DNA of 22,508 nucleotides. Origin: a virus. The stretch is taken from positions 1-22,508 of IMG/VR virus record IMGVR_UViG_3300012964_000060. One strand, given 5' to 3'. Position 1 is the first letter of the stretch, and each line of letters begins with the position of its first letter. Position numbers and translations under genes: made by a program. Positions 7,842 to 14,845 of the stretch are shown here, in pieces. A model generated the notes under the pieces. It ran no database searches. It was not told the DNA's origin and saw nothing but the letters and a program-made list of their open reading frames with translations.

Positions 7842-8306
7842 ATGGCGACAGGCGTGGTGACATTCGTATATGCAGATTGGGCTGCGGCATTTCCCCAATT
7901 GGCAGTATGGGTCGGTGCGCCTGCCGCCCAGATGTATTTCAATATGGCAGCGGTGTATCTCGACAACACGGCGGTCAGCCCCGTGCAAGATGTTGCACAA
8001 CGCACGACTCTGCTGTATTTACTGACTGCGCACGTCGCCCAATTGCTCGCACCGCAGAATGGTCAACCTGCTTCACCGCTGGTCGGACGAATCAGTGATG
8101 CAACTGAAGGATCAGTGACGGTTCGTGCCGAGATGAAATATCCGGAAGGTTCGGCACAGTGGTATCAGCAGACACAATATGGTGCAATGTACTGGGCGGC
8201 AACTGCACAATATCGCACGATGCGTTACTTGCCCGGTCCGATCTATAATTTCCAGCCATATGGTGCTGGGTTGGCTGCATATAACTCTGGATTTCCGTCG
8301 GTGTGA
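7842..8306 (+). CDS. Head-tail connector (head completion), DUF4054 family
   Basis: 154 aa from ATG 7842; AAGGAG (7830-7835) overlaps the previous stop and gives a strong ribosome site. Family features are an N-terminal DWAAAFPQLA helix, LLYLLTAHVAQLL in the centre, the GRISDATEGSVTVRAEM segment, and W-x-x-QT-x-YGAMYWAAT near the C-terminus. DUF4054 proteins are predicted adaptor/head-completion proteins below the portal, analogous to HK97 gp6-type connectors. The length is normal and order (capsid, small protein, DUF4054, gp10-like) is as expected. Confidence 0.85.
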   Translation: MATGVVTFVYADWAAAFPQLAVWVGAPAAQMYFNMAAVYLDNTAVSPVQDVAQRTTLLYLLTAHVAQLLAPQNGQPASPLVGRISDATEGSVTVRAEMKYPEGSAQWYQQTQYGAMYWAATAQYRTMRYLPGPIYNFQPYGAGLAAYNSGFPSV

Positions 8307-8321
8307 GCGGCGATCCGAGCG

Positions 8322-8912
8322 ATGCAGATCAAACTCGCCGATGGTTTCGGCAAAAAGATGCAGGCGGCTATCGACAAGATGGCTGGCAATTTGGGAAATG
8401 CCACATCGGTCGAAATCGGTTGGAACCGAGAAGCCACATACGGCGCCGACAAGGGTGGCTTGCATGTAGCGCAAGTGGCGGCTATCAACGAATACGGTGG
8501 CACGATCAAAATTCCCGAGCATCAGGTTCGGGTGTATCGCCAAGTCGATAAGTCGGGCGAATTCGCACGTTTTGGCAAGTTCGTAAAGCGTTCCGCATCA
8601 AACTTTGAAACAACCCACACGGTTCCCGAACATACGGTGACAGTGCCGGCGAGGCCGTTCTTCCGAGGCATGATTGCCGAAGAGAAACCATATCTGTCGT
8701 CTGATATGGGGCATGCGTTGCGTGAGGCCGATTTTAACATGCGCAACGCTCTTGGTCTGATCGGTGAAGAAATGACCGGCAAATTGCAACAAGCGATTAT
8801 CGAATTTGACACACCAGCCAACGCACCCAGTACCGTGGCGAGAAAAGGCTTCGACGACCCGCTCGTGGAATCAGGTGTGATGCTTAGAACCGCGAATTAC
8901 ACGGTGAAATAA
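8322..8912 (+). CDS. Neck / virion morphogenesis protein, HK97 gp10-like
   Basis: 196 aa from ATG 8322, 15 bases after the DUF4054 stop; only a weak GAG precedes it, so translation may be coupled. The pattern fits gp10/Mu gpG-like neck and tail-completion proteins: VAAINEYGGTIKIP early, PARPFFRGMI in the middle, a helical region (ALGLIGEEMTGKLQQAI), then an AP-ST-ARKGFDDPLVESG motif near the end. These proteins join the head-completion ring to the tail. Function follows from these family motifs and from its place between connector and terminator genes. Confidence 0.8.
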   Translation: MQIKLADGFGKKMQAAIDKMAGNLGNATSVEIGWNREATYGADKGGLHVAQVAAINEYGGTIKIPEHQVRVYRQVDKSGEFARFGKFVKRSASNFETTHTVPEHTVTVPARPFFRGMIAEEKPYLSSDMGHALREADFNMRNALGLIGEEMTGKLQQAIIEFDTPANAPSTVARKGFDDPLVESGVMLRTANYTVK

Positions 8913-9293
8913 ATGAATCTTCACAATATCGCCGGTCAGTATGTCGCAGCGGTCAATCCGTGGCTCACCGCGCAATATCAGCAATCGAACGGGTACACAA
9001 CCGCTGGCGATGGAACGCGAACACCATCCTACGCCACTGCAGTACCCGTGCAAGTCCAGAAACAACCGATGCAATACCGCGATCTAGTCCAACTGGACGG
9101 ATTGAATCTGAACGGCGAAAAAGCCGCGTTTTATGTGAACGGAAATTGGCAGGGTGTGGCTCGACCGACCAACCAGGGTGGCGATCTGATCACCCTGCCG
9201 AACGGAAGTAAATGGCTCGTCGTCATGTTGCTCGAAAATTGGAGCGAGATGGATGGCTGGTCTAAAGTGGCATGTGTACTCCAACAGGGTTGA
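8913..9293 (+). CDS. Small conserved neck-region protein
   Basis: 126 aa; ATG 8913 abuts the preceding TAA directly, implying translational coupling. It has the pattern GYTTAGDGTRTPSY, then LVQLDGLNLNGEKAAFYVNG, then GGDLITLPNGSKWLVVMLLE, ending in a short beta-strand with a glycine. I recall this type between gp10-like and neck-terminator or DUF3383 genes in similar myophages, where it is annotated only as hypothetical. The compact all-beta appearance fits a neck or stopper protein. No catalytic motif. The role is inferred from position. Confidence 0.6.
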   Translation: MNLHNIAGQYVAAVNPWLTAQYQQSNGYTTAGDGTRTPSYATAVPVQVQKQPMQYRDLVQLDGLNLNGEKAAFYVNGNWQGVARPTNQGGDLITLPNGSKWLVVMLLENWSEMDGWSKVACVLQQG

Positions 9294-9316
9294 ACTCATA
9301 ACAAGGAATTGACAAC

Positions 9317-10021
9317 ATGAAAAAGATTTTACAGAGTTTGGTCGCCGTATTGATGATCGGTGTATTGGTGGCATCCTTGGCGCGCGCCGCCTCGATTCCG
9401 CAACCATTTTCCACATTGCCCTATGTGTATAGCGATGCTTTCCCCGCTGCTCGCCTGAATGCCAATTTCGCATACGCACTCAGTTATGTCGATTCGATCG
9501 TGGCCGGCAACATGTCGGGCAATGCGGCGACTGCAACGAGTGCCGTGTTTGCCACGACCGCATCGTCCGTTCCGTACACAGGTCTGACTGGCACCGTTCC
9601 GACCTGGAATCAGAACACCACCGGGAATGCGGCAACGGCATCGTCCGTTCCGTACACAGGTCTGACTGGCACCGTTCCGACCTGGAATCAGAACACCACC
9701 GGCAATGCGGCAACGGCATCGTCCGAATTACCCACATGGGCAGTAGTGACCGCCTCTGCGGTAGTCGCAAATGGCTCATACAATGCCGCAGACACATCCG
9801 CTGTCGCATTCACGCTTACACTGCCGGCTTCGGGCGTATCGAATCGCATCAGTTTCCTCGATGCGACCAACACGTTCAGCACGCACAGTTTGGTCATTGC
9901 TCCAGCCAGTGGCGTAAACCTCAACAGCGCCGGTTCGAACGTCACGATTTCCACCAGCGGCGCAACGGTAATGTGCGTGTATCTCAATACTGCCATCGGT
10001 TATCGTTGCGTCACACAATAA
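9317..10021 (+). CDS. Fibre-like protein with Sec signal peptide and tandem repeats
   Basis: 234 aa from ATG 9317 with AAGGAA eight bases upstream. Residues 1-~24 form a signal peptide: MKK, a hydrophobic core (LVAVLMIGVLVASL) and an ARA-A signal-peptidase-I-like site. Residues ~70-135 contain GNAATA motifs and two copies of a 26-residue unit (SSVPYTGLTGTVPTWNQNTT...), of the kind found in phage tail fibres. The C-terminal ~90 residues (FTLTLPASGVSNRISFLDAT, then a NVTISTSGATVMCVYLN strand pair) look like a fibre-tip beta domain. It separates two neck genes that are usually close together, so it may be an inserted accessory gene. A virion fibre with an export signal is odd: it could be secreted, periplasmic, or a mis-assigned hydrophobic tether. 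Confidence 0.7.
   Translation: MKKILQSLVAVLMIGVLVASLARAASIPQPFSTLPYVYSDAFPAARLNANFAYALSYVDSIVAGNMSGNAATATSAVFATTASSVPYTGLTGTVPTWNQNTTGNAATASSVPYTGLTGTVPTWNQNTTGNAATASSELPTWAVVTASAVVANGSYNAADTSAVAFTLTLPASGVSNRISFLDATNTFSTHSLVIAPASGVNLNSAGSNVTISTSGATVMCVYLNTAIGYRCVTQ
9561..9725 (+). repeat. 78-bp tandem direct repeat (two copies plus a 9-bp stub)
   Basis: 9561-9638 and 9639-9716 are identical except for one base (G at 9625, C at 9703); the first nine bases recur at 9717-9725. The period is a multiple of three, so the frame is kept and 26 residues are duplicated. The near identity indicates a recent duplication or slippage event. Confidence 0.95.
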
Positions 10022-10768
10022 ATGACTGCTCCCGCGCTCAATCTGACCGAAGCGCAAACGCTGACTGCGCTTCGGTCGTTCCTGTTGGCAGTGTTGCCTA
10101 CCGGAACGGAAGTTGCCCGAGGGTTGGATAACCGAGTGCCCGAACCGTCTGGCTCGAATTTCATCACGATGACTCCGATCATGCGTGAACGCTTGGAAAC
10201 GAACGTCGATAGTTATGACGGGTTGGACATCCAAACGCTCACTTTTACTGTGCTGACAAATACGCCCGCGCTCGGCGATCGCCTGACCAATGCGGGTGTC
10301 GTAGCGTCGGGAATAGTTTCGGCGGTGAGCGGGCTGAACGTAGTTGTGCTTCCGACCACTGGCGCGTATTTCGCAGTCGGCGATAGCGTTGCCGATACGA
10401 CATCGGCACTGCCGGTCGGAACAGTCAGTTCGGTTGCGTATGGTGGGAAAGCATCGTTGCAGCCGACAAAAGTGACCGTGCAACTCGACGTGCATGGCCC
10501 CACCAGTGCTGACAATGCACAAATCATATCGACCTTGTTCCGTGACGAATACGCCGTAACACAGTTCGCCACATCGGGCTTTGATGTCGTTCCGCTCTAT
10601 GCTGATGATCCGAAACAACTGCCATATCTCAACGGTGAGCAGCAGATCGAAGAACGGTGGTCGATCGATGCGGTGATGCAGACGAATCCGGTTGTCACAA
10701 CCCCAATGCAGTTCATGAACGCCATCGCAGTAACCACAATCAACGTCGATGCGGCATACCCCGCATAG
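10022..10768 (+). CDS. Neck/tail terminator protein (gp12-like) with inserted beta domain
   Basis: 248 aa; ATG 10022 abuts the preceding stop with no Shine-Dalgarno. The two ends match the phage neck terminator (gp12-like) pattern: LRSFLLAVLPTGTEVARGLD, NRVPEPSGSNFITMTP and RERLETN at the start, then VTVQLDVHGPTSADNAQ, LFRDEYA, VVPLYADDPKQLPYLNGE, RWSIDAVMQTNPVVTTP and F-N at the end. These proteins cap the tail tube and bind the neck. Residues ~68-147 (a TLTFTVLTNTPALGDRL start, LNVVVLPTTGAYFAVGDS, PVGTVSSVAYG) are an extra Gly/Val/Thr-rich stretch that interrupts the usual continuity, apparently a small beta domain insertion. Confidence 0.82.
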   Translation: MTAPALNLTEAQTLTALRSFLLAVLPTGTEVARGLDNRVPEPSGSNFITMTPIMRERLETNVDSYDGLDIQTLTFTVLTNTPALGDRLTNAGVVASGIVSAVSGLNVVVLPTTGAYFAVGDSVADTTSALPVGTVSSVAYGGKASLQPTKVTVQLDVHGPTSADNAQIISTLFRDEYAVTQFATSGFDVVPLYADDPKQLPYLNGEQQIEERWSIDAVMQTNPVVTTPMQFMNAIAVTTINVDAAYPA

Positions 10769-10789
10769 AACCACTTGGAGCGCAGATAA

Positions 10790-12916
10790 ATGCCAACAAT
10801 TCCAGCATCTCAGGTCGTAACGGTTAATCCGCAGATAGTCAGTGCTGGCGGTTCTCCGCTCGCACTCAACGGACTCATTCTCACCGCGAACACCCGTGTT
10901 CCGCTCGGCTCGGTCTTGTCGTTCCCCTCGGCGGCCGCCGTGACGGCTTATTTTGGCGGAAATACCGTGGAAGGAGATGCGGCGTCGATCTATTTCCTCG
11001 GTTTCGACAATTCCAACATCAAGCCGGGTGCCGTTCTGTTCGCGCAATACAACCCCAGTGCGGTTGCGGCATACATGCGCGGCGGCAGTCAAGCGGCGAC
11101 CACGTTGGCGCAGTTGCAGGCCATGTCAGGCACGTTGTCGGTCACGGTGGATGGAAACACTCACGCCGCCAGCATCAACCTGAGTGCCGCGACAAGTTTT
11201 TCAAGCGCAGCAGGTATCATCCAGACCGCGCTGGACACCACCGTCAGTGTGACCGGTTCGGTTGCCGCGAACGTAGTCACCGGTTCGATCGCTCCTAACG
11301 TTGTGACCGGCTCGATCGCGGGTACGACCATGACCGTATCGGCGATCACATCCGGTGTGCTGGCGGCGGGTCAATCGGTCAGCGGCGCAAACGTTGCCAG
11401 CGGAACAACCATCATTTCGCAGTTGACCGGCGCCACACCTGGTGGCACGGGCACGTACCAAGTATCTGTGTCGCAGACCGTCACGAGCGAAACCCTCACC
11501 ATGAGCGGCGGCGGGCTGACCGTATCGGCGGTCGTCACCGGCACGCTGGCAGTCGGTCAAACTATAAGTGGCACGGGCATCACTGCCGGAACCACGATTA
11601 CCGCCTTGGGCAGCGGAACGGGTGGCACGGGCACGTATGCGGTCAGTGTCAGCCAGACCGCGACCAGCACGACAGTCACGGCATCGGGCGGCACGTTGAC
11701 TGTTACGGCAGTCGCAACAGGCGCGTTGGCGGTCGGTGACGTGCTGGTAGGCACAGGTATCACAACTGGCAACCATGTCACTGCGTTCCTGACGGGTTCG
11801 GGCGGTACGGGCACGTATCTGGTCAGTGTGGGCGATACTGCCGGCAGCACGACCATCACATCATCTGGCGCCAACGTCACGGTGACGTTCGATAGCGTAT
11901 CAAGCGGGTTCGTCATCACGTCCAACACCACCGGCGCCACATCCACCATGACATTCGCCACGGGTACGATTTCCACACCGCTGAAGCTCACCTCCGCCAC
12001 CGGCGCAGTGCTGTCGCAAGGTGCGGCGGGAAGTACACCGTCGACGACCATGACCGCGATTGCCAATCAGACCCAGAACTGGGCGACGTTTATGACCGTG
12101 TTCGATCCGGATGGTGGTTCGGGTAATACCGTCAAGCTCGCGTTTGCCGCATGGACGAATGCTCAGAACTTGCGCTACGCCTACGCCTGCTGGGATACCG
12201 ACATTCTGCCGACACAATCGAACGCAGCCACGACCAGTCTGGGGAATATCCTGACGGCGAACGGTTCGCAAGGCACGGTGCCGATCTATTGCCCGACCTA
12301 TGCCAAGGCGGCATTCTTCTGTGGCGCGGCGGCGTCTATCGACTTCACCCAGACGAACGGGCGCATCACGTTTGATTTCAAGTCCCAATCGGGTCTGACT
12401 GCCGATGTGACTGATCCGACCATTGCCGCGAATCTGATCGCCAACGGTTATAACTTCTACGAAGCGGTTGCTACGGCGAATCAGGGCTTCCAGTTCTTTA
12501 CGCCGGGTAGCATCACTGGTTCGTACAAATGGGCCGATTCGTACATCAACCAAATCTGGTTGAACAACGCATTCCAGCTTGCACTGGTCGTTCTTCTGAC
12601 GCAATCGCGGAGTGTGCCGTATGACAATCTCGGCTACGGTCTGGAGCGTGCGGCCCTGCTCGATCCGATCACTCAGGCTGGGAACTTCGGCGTGTACGGT
12701 GCGGGGATCCCGTTGTCATCGCTTCAGGCAGCAGAAGTGAACGCGGCGGCGGGCGTGGCGATCGATAAAACGCTTTCGTCGCAGGGCTGGTATTTACAGA
12801 TATTGCCGGCGACCGCACAAGTTCGCGGGTTGCGTCAATCGAATCCCATTAACTTTTTTTACGTCGATTCGGGTTCGGTGCAAAAAATCTCGATGAGTTC
12901 AATCGCCGTCCAATAA
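10790..12916 (+). CDS. Tail sheath-like protein, DUF3383 family, with three inserted beta repeats
   Basis: 708 aa from ATG 10790, with GGAG nine bases upstream. The DUF3383 family is the contractile sheath of Bcep781/Pam3-type myophages. Residues 1-~150 ([41 protein letters not shown]-like MRGGSQ) and ~364-708 ([72 protein letters not shown]) align with what I recall of the family at about 500 aa. The ~210-residue block between them is additional: a short VTGSIA triplet (154-177) followed by three ~60-residue repeats (178-240, 243-300, 303-360) of the type also found in the cement protein. Family assignment is firm; the block probably projects from the tail surface (inference). Confidence 0.9.
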   Translation: MPTIPASQVVTVNPQIVSAGGSPLALNGLILTANTRVPLGSVLSFPSAAAVTAYFGGNTVEGDAASIYFLGFDNSNIKPGAVLFAQYNPSAVAAYMRGGSQAATTLAQLQAMSGTLSVTVDGNTHAASINLSAATSFSSAAGIIQTALDTTVSVTGSVAANVVTGSIAPNVVTGSIAGTTMTVSAITSGVLAAGQSVSGANVASGTTIISQLTGATPGGTGTYQVSVSQTVTSETLTMSGGGLTVSAVVTGTLAVGQTISGTGITAGTTITALGSGTGGTGTYAVSVSQTATSTTVTASGGTLTVTAVATGALAVGDVLVGTGITTGNHVTAFLTGSGGTGTYLVSVGDTAGSTTITSSGANVTVTFDSVSSGFVITSNTTGATSTMTFATGTISTPLKLTSATGAVLSQGAAGSTPSTTMTAIANQTQNWATFMTVFDPDGGSGNTVKLAFAAWTNAQNLRYAYACWDTDILPTQSNAATTSLGNILTANGSQGTVPIYCPTYAKAAFFCGAAASIDFTQTNGRITFDFKSQSGLTADVTDPTIAANLIANGYNFYEAVATANQGFQFFTPGSITGSYKWADSYINQIWLNNAFQLALVVLLTQSRSVPYDNLGYGLERAALLDPITQAGNFGVYGAGIPLSSLQAAEVNAAAGVAIDKTLSSQGWYLQILPATAQVRGLRQSNPINFFYVDSGSVQKISMSSIAVQ
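11249..11320 (+). repeat. Short imperfect 27-nt repeat, three units (VTGSIA motif)
   Basis: Encodes [25 protein letters not shown] at residues 154-177 of the sheath protein, directly before the long repeats. It may be a linker grown by slippage. Confidence 0.8.
11321..11869 (+). repeat. Three ~60-residue beta-type repeats in the sheath gene
   Basis: Units are 11321-11509, 11516-11689 and 11696-11869. They share LTV-x-AV at the start, a G-x-LA-x-GQ-x-I-x-GTGI-x-x-GT-x-I core, GTGGTGTY near the end and a final T-x-T strand. The first copy has the longer [14 protein letters not shown] form, matching cement unit 1. Closely related DNA occurs in the cement gene and a shorter version in the baseplate J gene. 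Confidence 0.9.
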
Positions 12917-12923
12917 ATATTAA

Positions 12924-12953
12924 TTGCGTCACAATCTTCATTTGCGATACAAT
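12924..12953 (+). promoter_or_regulatory. Candidate sigma70-like promoter inside the hairpin region
   Basis: TACAAT (12948-12953) is five of six to the -10 consensus; TTGCGT (12924-12929) lies 18 bases upstream but matches the -35 consensus only in its first three bases. Initiation near 12960 would make an RNA without the upstream arm of the hairpin. Weak as a promoter on sequence alone. Confidence 0.3.
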
Positions 12954-12995
12954 ACGTCACTGGCAGGCGTGGAGTATTCAGATGAAGATTGTGAC
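12928..12995 (+). promoter_or_regulatory. Start-codon-sequestering hairpin of the second HNH gene
   Basis: GTCACAATCTTCAT (12928-12941) is perfectly complementary to ATGAAGATTGTGAC (12982-12995), which is the ATG and first codons of the HNH gene. Three further pairs (one G-U) extend it to 12944/12979, leaving a 34-nt loop that contains the Shine-Dalgarno GGAG (12971-12974). In transcripts reading through from the sheath gene this would bury the start codon. Confidence 0.7.
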
Positions 12996-13770
12996 ATTGG
13001 ACGAAGCAAAACGGCGCCGATTGCCGCGCTACTTCACAGGATTGCCGTGTAAAAATGGGCATGTGGCAGAACGGGGTACGGCGTCACGTTCATGCATAGC
13101 GTGCATGAACATTCGAGCTAAAGAGCGGTATCGTAACGATCCTGCAAAATATCGTTCGGTGTCCGCCTCGTTTCGCAATGCTAACCCTGACAAAGTTAAA
13201 GAAACGCAGCGCAAATGGCGCGAGGCCAATCCAGATCAGGTAAAAGAAAATAACCGCAAATACTATGCTGAAAATACTGAGCGGGAGAAACTGCGGGTAC
13301 GTGAATATCGTGCGGCGAATCCCGAAAAAGCCAAGCAATCAAATTTAAATTGGCGAACCAACAATAAAGAGCGATTTGTAGCAATTAAGAAAATTTGGAA
13401 CACGAACAACAAGGAGCACAATAGCGTCATTCGCAAGTTACATTACGAGCGAAACGGTGAACATTCTCGTGAGGTATCGCGCGAATGGAAACGATTGAAT
13501 CCTCATATGGTCGTGGCTGCAAACGCTCGTCGTCGAGCCAGTCAAATTCAGGCAATCCCAGACTGGGCAAATTTTGGTGCAATTAACTCGATTTATGATT
13601 CGTGCAAGGCGTTGAATCTGGCATTCGGGGCTAAAAAATGGCACGTTGACCATATCGTCCCATTGCAGTCGGATTCAGTTTGCGGTCTGCACTGCGAAGC
13701 GAATTTGCAGATCATACCCGCAGAAGAAAATCAGTCCAAACGCAACCGCTATTGGCCAGATATGTGGTAA
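12982..13770 (+). CDS. HNH homing-type endonuclease with one zinc-finger-like motif
   Basis: 262 aa from ATG 12982, GGAG seven bases upstream. The N-terminus has a single C-x3-H...C-x2-C finger (C23, H27, C38, C41; RYFTGLPCKNGHVAERG), homologous to the three in the HNH gene at 1023. Residues ~45-175 are a long, basic, helix-prone region made of imperfect repeats around an ANP-x-x-x-K-x-x-x-R-x-WR theme, probably DNA-contacting. The C-terminal nuclease has WHVDHIVPLQS (H221, D223, H224), N241 in EANLQIIP and a final N250/K253 region. It lies between sheath and tube genes and its DNA is visibly richer in A and T than its neighbours, consistent with acquisition from elsewhere. Translation may be controlled by the hairpin over its start. 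Probably a free-standing homing enzyme; target unknown. Confidence 0.85.
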   Translation: MKIVTLDEAKRRRLPRYFTGLPCKNGHVAERGTASRSCIACMNIRAKERYRNDPAKYRSVSASFRNANPDKVKETQRKWREANPDQVKENNRKYYAENTEREKLRVREYRAANPEKAKQSNLNWRTNNKERFVAIKKIWNTNNKEHNSVIRKLHYERNGEHSREVSREWKRLNPHMVVAANARRRASQIQAIPDWANFGAINSIYDSCKALNLAFGAKKWHVDHIVPLQSDSVCGLHCEANLQIIPAEENQSKRNRYWPDMW

Positions 13771-13803
13771 TACCGTAGTACATCACTTAAAGGATAAGAC
13801 AAC

Positions 13804-14241
13804 ATGGCAGCTAATTCGATAACGTCGGCCAATAGCACTCTGCTCCTGGGCGTGGCCGGACTGTTCACTGTGCCGCAACAGCTTCAAGGTTTCGGTGCGG
13901 ACGATGCGTACTCAATGGCGATGGTGACCAATGCCGAAGTCGTGATGGGTGTGGACGGCATCATGTCTACCGGCTGGCTCCCACAGATCAAGGAAATGGA
14001 TGTGACGTTGCAGGCCGACAGCGCATCCAACACGTTCTTTGAAGCGTGGTACGATGCCGAAGAGGCCGCGCGTGACAAGTTCAAGGCGTTCGGCACGATC
14101 TTGCAACCATCGGTGGGCCGCACGTATGCGCTGACCAATGGCGTGCTGGTCGGTTTCACCCCATTCGCCGATGCGAAGAAGGTATTGCAACCGCGTAAGT
14201 TCCAGATCAAGTGGAACATCGTTATCGGGGCGCCCGTATAA
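13804..14241 (+). CDS. Tail tube protein (DUF3277-like)
   Basis: 145 aa from ATG 13804, with AAGGA upstream (13789-13793 region). It forms the inner tube through which DNA is ejected. It shows the pattern of small tube proteins of this phage group: SANSTLLLGVAGLFTVPQQL, GADDAYS, VMGVDGIMSTGWLPQIKEMD, LQADSASNTFFEAWYDAEEA, PSVGRTYALTNGVL and KKVLQPRKFQIKW with a GAPV end. The sheath-tube order is expected, interrupted only by the inserted HNH gene. The tail assembly chaperone follows with a TAATG overlap. The Pfam number is from memory; the role is well supported by context. Confidence 0.78.
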   Translation: MAANSITSANSTLLLGVAGLFTVPQQLQGFGADDAYSMAMVTNAEVVMGVDGIMSTGWLPQIKEMDVTLQADSASNTFFEAWYDAEEAARDKFKAFGTILQPSVGRTYALTNGVLVGFTPFADAKKVLQPRKFQIKWNIVIGAPV

Positions 14242-14645
14242 TGGCACGCAAGGTTATCGAGTACACGGTGCTGGACGAAGGGCGTGATCAGGGCAAAGTT
14301 TTCCAGATCCGCGAAATGTCCGCATCGCAAGCCGAGATGTGGGCGGCTCGTGCGCTGTTCGCTATGGCGCGGAACGGCATCGACATTCCCGATGACATTG
14401 CTGAATCGGGTGTCGCGGGTCTGGCATCGTTTGGCGTAAAAGCCATTTGCGGGATGTCGTTTGACGATGCCCAGCCACTGTTGAACGAGATGATGCAGTG
14501 CGTGAAAGTTATGCCTGATCCGAATCGCCCGGAAGTGGTGCGCGCACTGATTGAGGATGACATCGAAGAGATCGGCACTCGCCTGAAATTGCGCAAGGAA
14601 GTGCTCAAACTTCACACTGATTTTTTTTTCGGCGCAAACCAATAA
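14241..14645 (+). CDS. Tail assembly chaperone (gpG-like, short product)
   Basis: 134 aa from ATG 14241, which overlaps the tube stop (TAATG). The frame is open from 14211, but the overlap start is preferred. Residues are mostly helical (SASQAEMWAARALFAMA, PLLNEMMQCVKVMPDPN, EDDIEEIGTRLKLRKEVLKL), as in tail assembly chaperones placed between tube and tape measure genes. Near the 3' end nine Ts (14621-14629) form a slippery run; zero-frame reading ends at TAA 14643-14645, while a -1 shift continues for 71 codons. By the lambda G/GT model this is the abundant short form, which helps the tape measure and tube assemble and is absent from virions. Confidence 0.82.
   Translation: MARKVIEYTVLDEGRDQGKVFQIREMSASQAEMWAARALFAMARNGIDIPDDIAESGVAGLASFGVKAICGMSFDDAQPLLNEMMQCVKVMPDPNRPEVVRALIEDDIEEIGTRLKLRKEVLKLHTDFFFGANQ
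14620..14630 (+). promoter_or_regulatory. Programmed -1 frameshift slippery site (T9)
   Basis: The codons GAT TTT TTT TTC contain nine consecutive Ts at 14621-14629, an ideal X-XXX-XXX slip for -1. The zero frame stops 14 bases later and the -1 frame is open to 14842. No strong downstream stem was noticed by eye. Confidence 0.75.
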
Positions 14646-14842
14646 GTCTGCATTTTCCGAATGATTCGCATGAGTATGTTGAATATGCGAACGTTCCAAA
14701 AACGATAGGCGCGGTCGTGTCGTATCGACTGGCAACGCTGGTCGAACTAGACACTGTGCTTGGCGTGGAAGATATGTACAATCTTCTCGAAATTCAAAAC
14801 ATCGACGCATACAATCAATACGTCGCAAATAAGCGAGAGTGA
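14627..14842 (+). CDS. Tail assembly chaperone -1 frameshift extension (gpT-like)
   Basis: Reading in -1 from the T9 run gives 71 codons with no stop until TGA 14840-14842, four bases before the tape measure ATG at 14846. The peptide begins FRRKPISLHFPNDSHEY and ends in YNQYVANKRE, with a central VVSYRLATLVELDTVLG. It has no good start of its own and is coding-like (balanced, hydrophobic/charged alternation), filling what would otherwise be a 200-base gap. Joined to the upstream gene it makes a ~200-aa fusion analogous to lambda gpGT, whose T part recruits the tail tube to the tape measure. The alternative is a homopolymer error in the assembly, in which case it is simply one 200-aa gene. Confidence 0.72.
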   Translation, partial: FRRKPISLHFPNDSHEYVEYANVPKTIGAVVSYRLATLVELDTVLGVEDMYNLLEIQNIDAYNQYVANKRE

Positions 14843-14845
14843 CAC

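Noticed and set aside
8303-8551. Plus-strand frame overlapping the gp10-like gene
   Set aside because: Out of frame with the gp10-like gene that has family motifs; Arg-rich shadow.
9561-9725. CRISPR-like or attachment-site repeat
   Set aside because: The repeat is in-frame coding, directly tandem with no spacers, and encodes fibre motifs.
9776-11092. Long minus-strand open frame (438 codons)
   Set aside because: It lies opposite the neck terminator and sheath genes, which have clear family motifs, and its composition (Arg, Cys, His-rich) is typical of an antisense shadow.
12912-12919. T4-type late promoter (AATAAATA) after the sheath gene
   Set aside because: Only a short AT-rich match overlapping the sheath stop, with no evidence of a T4-like late transcription system in the window.
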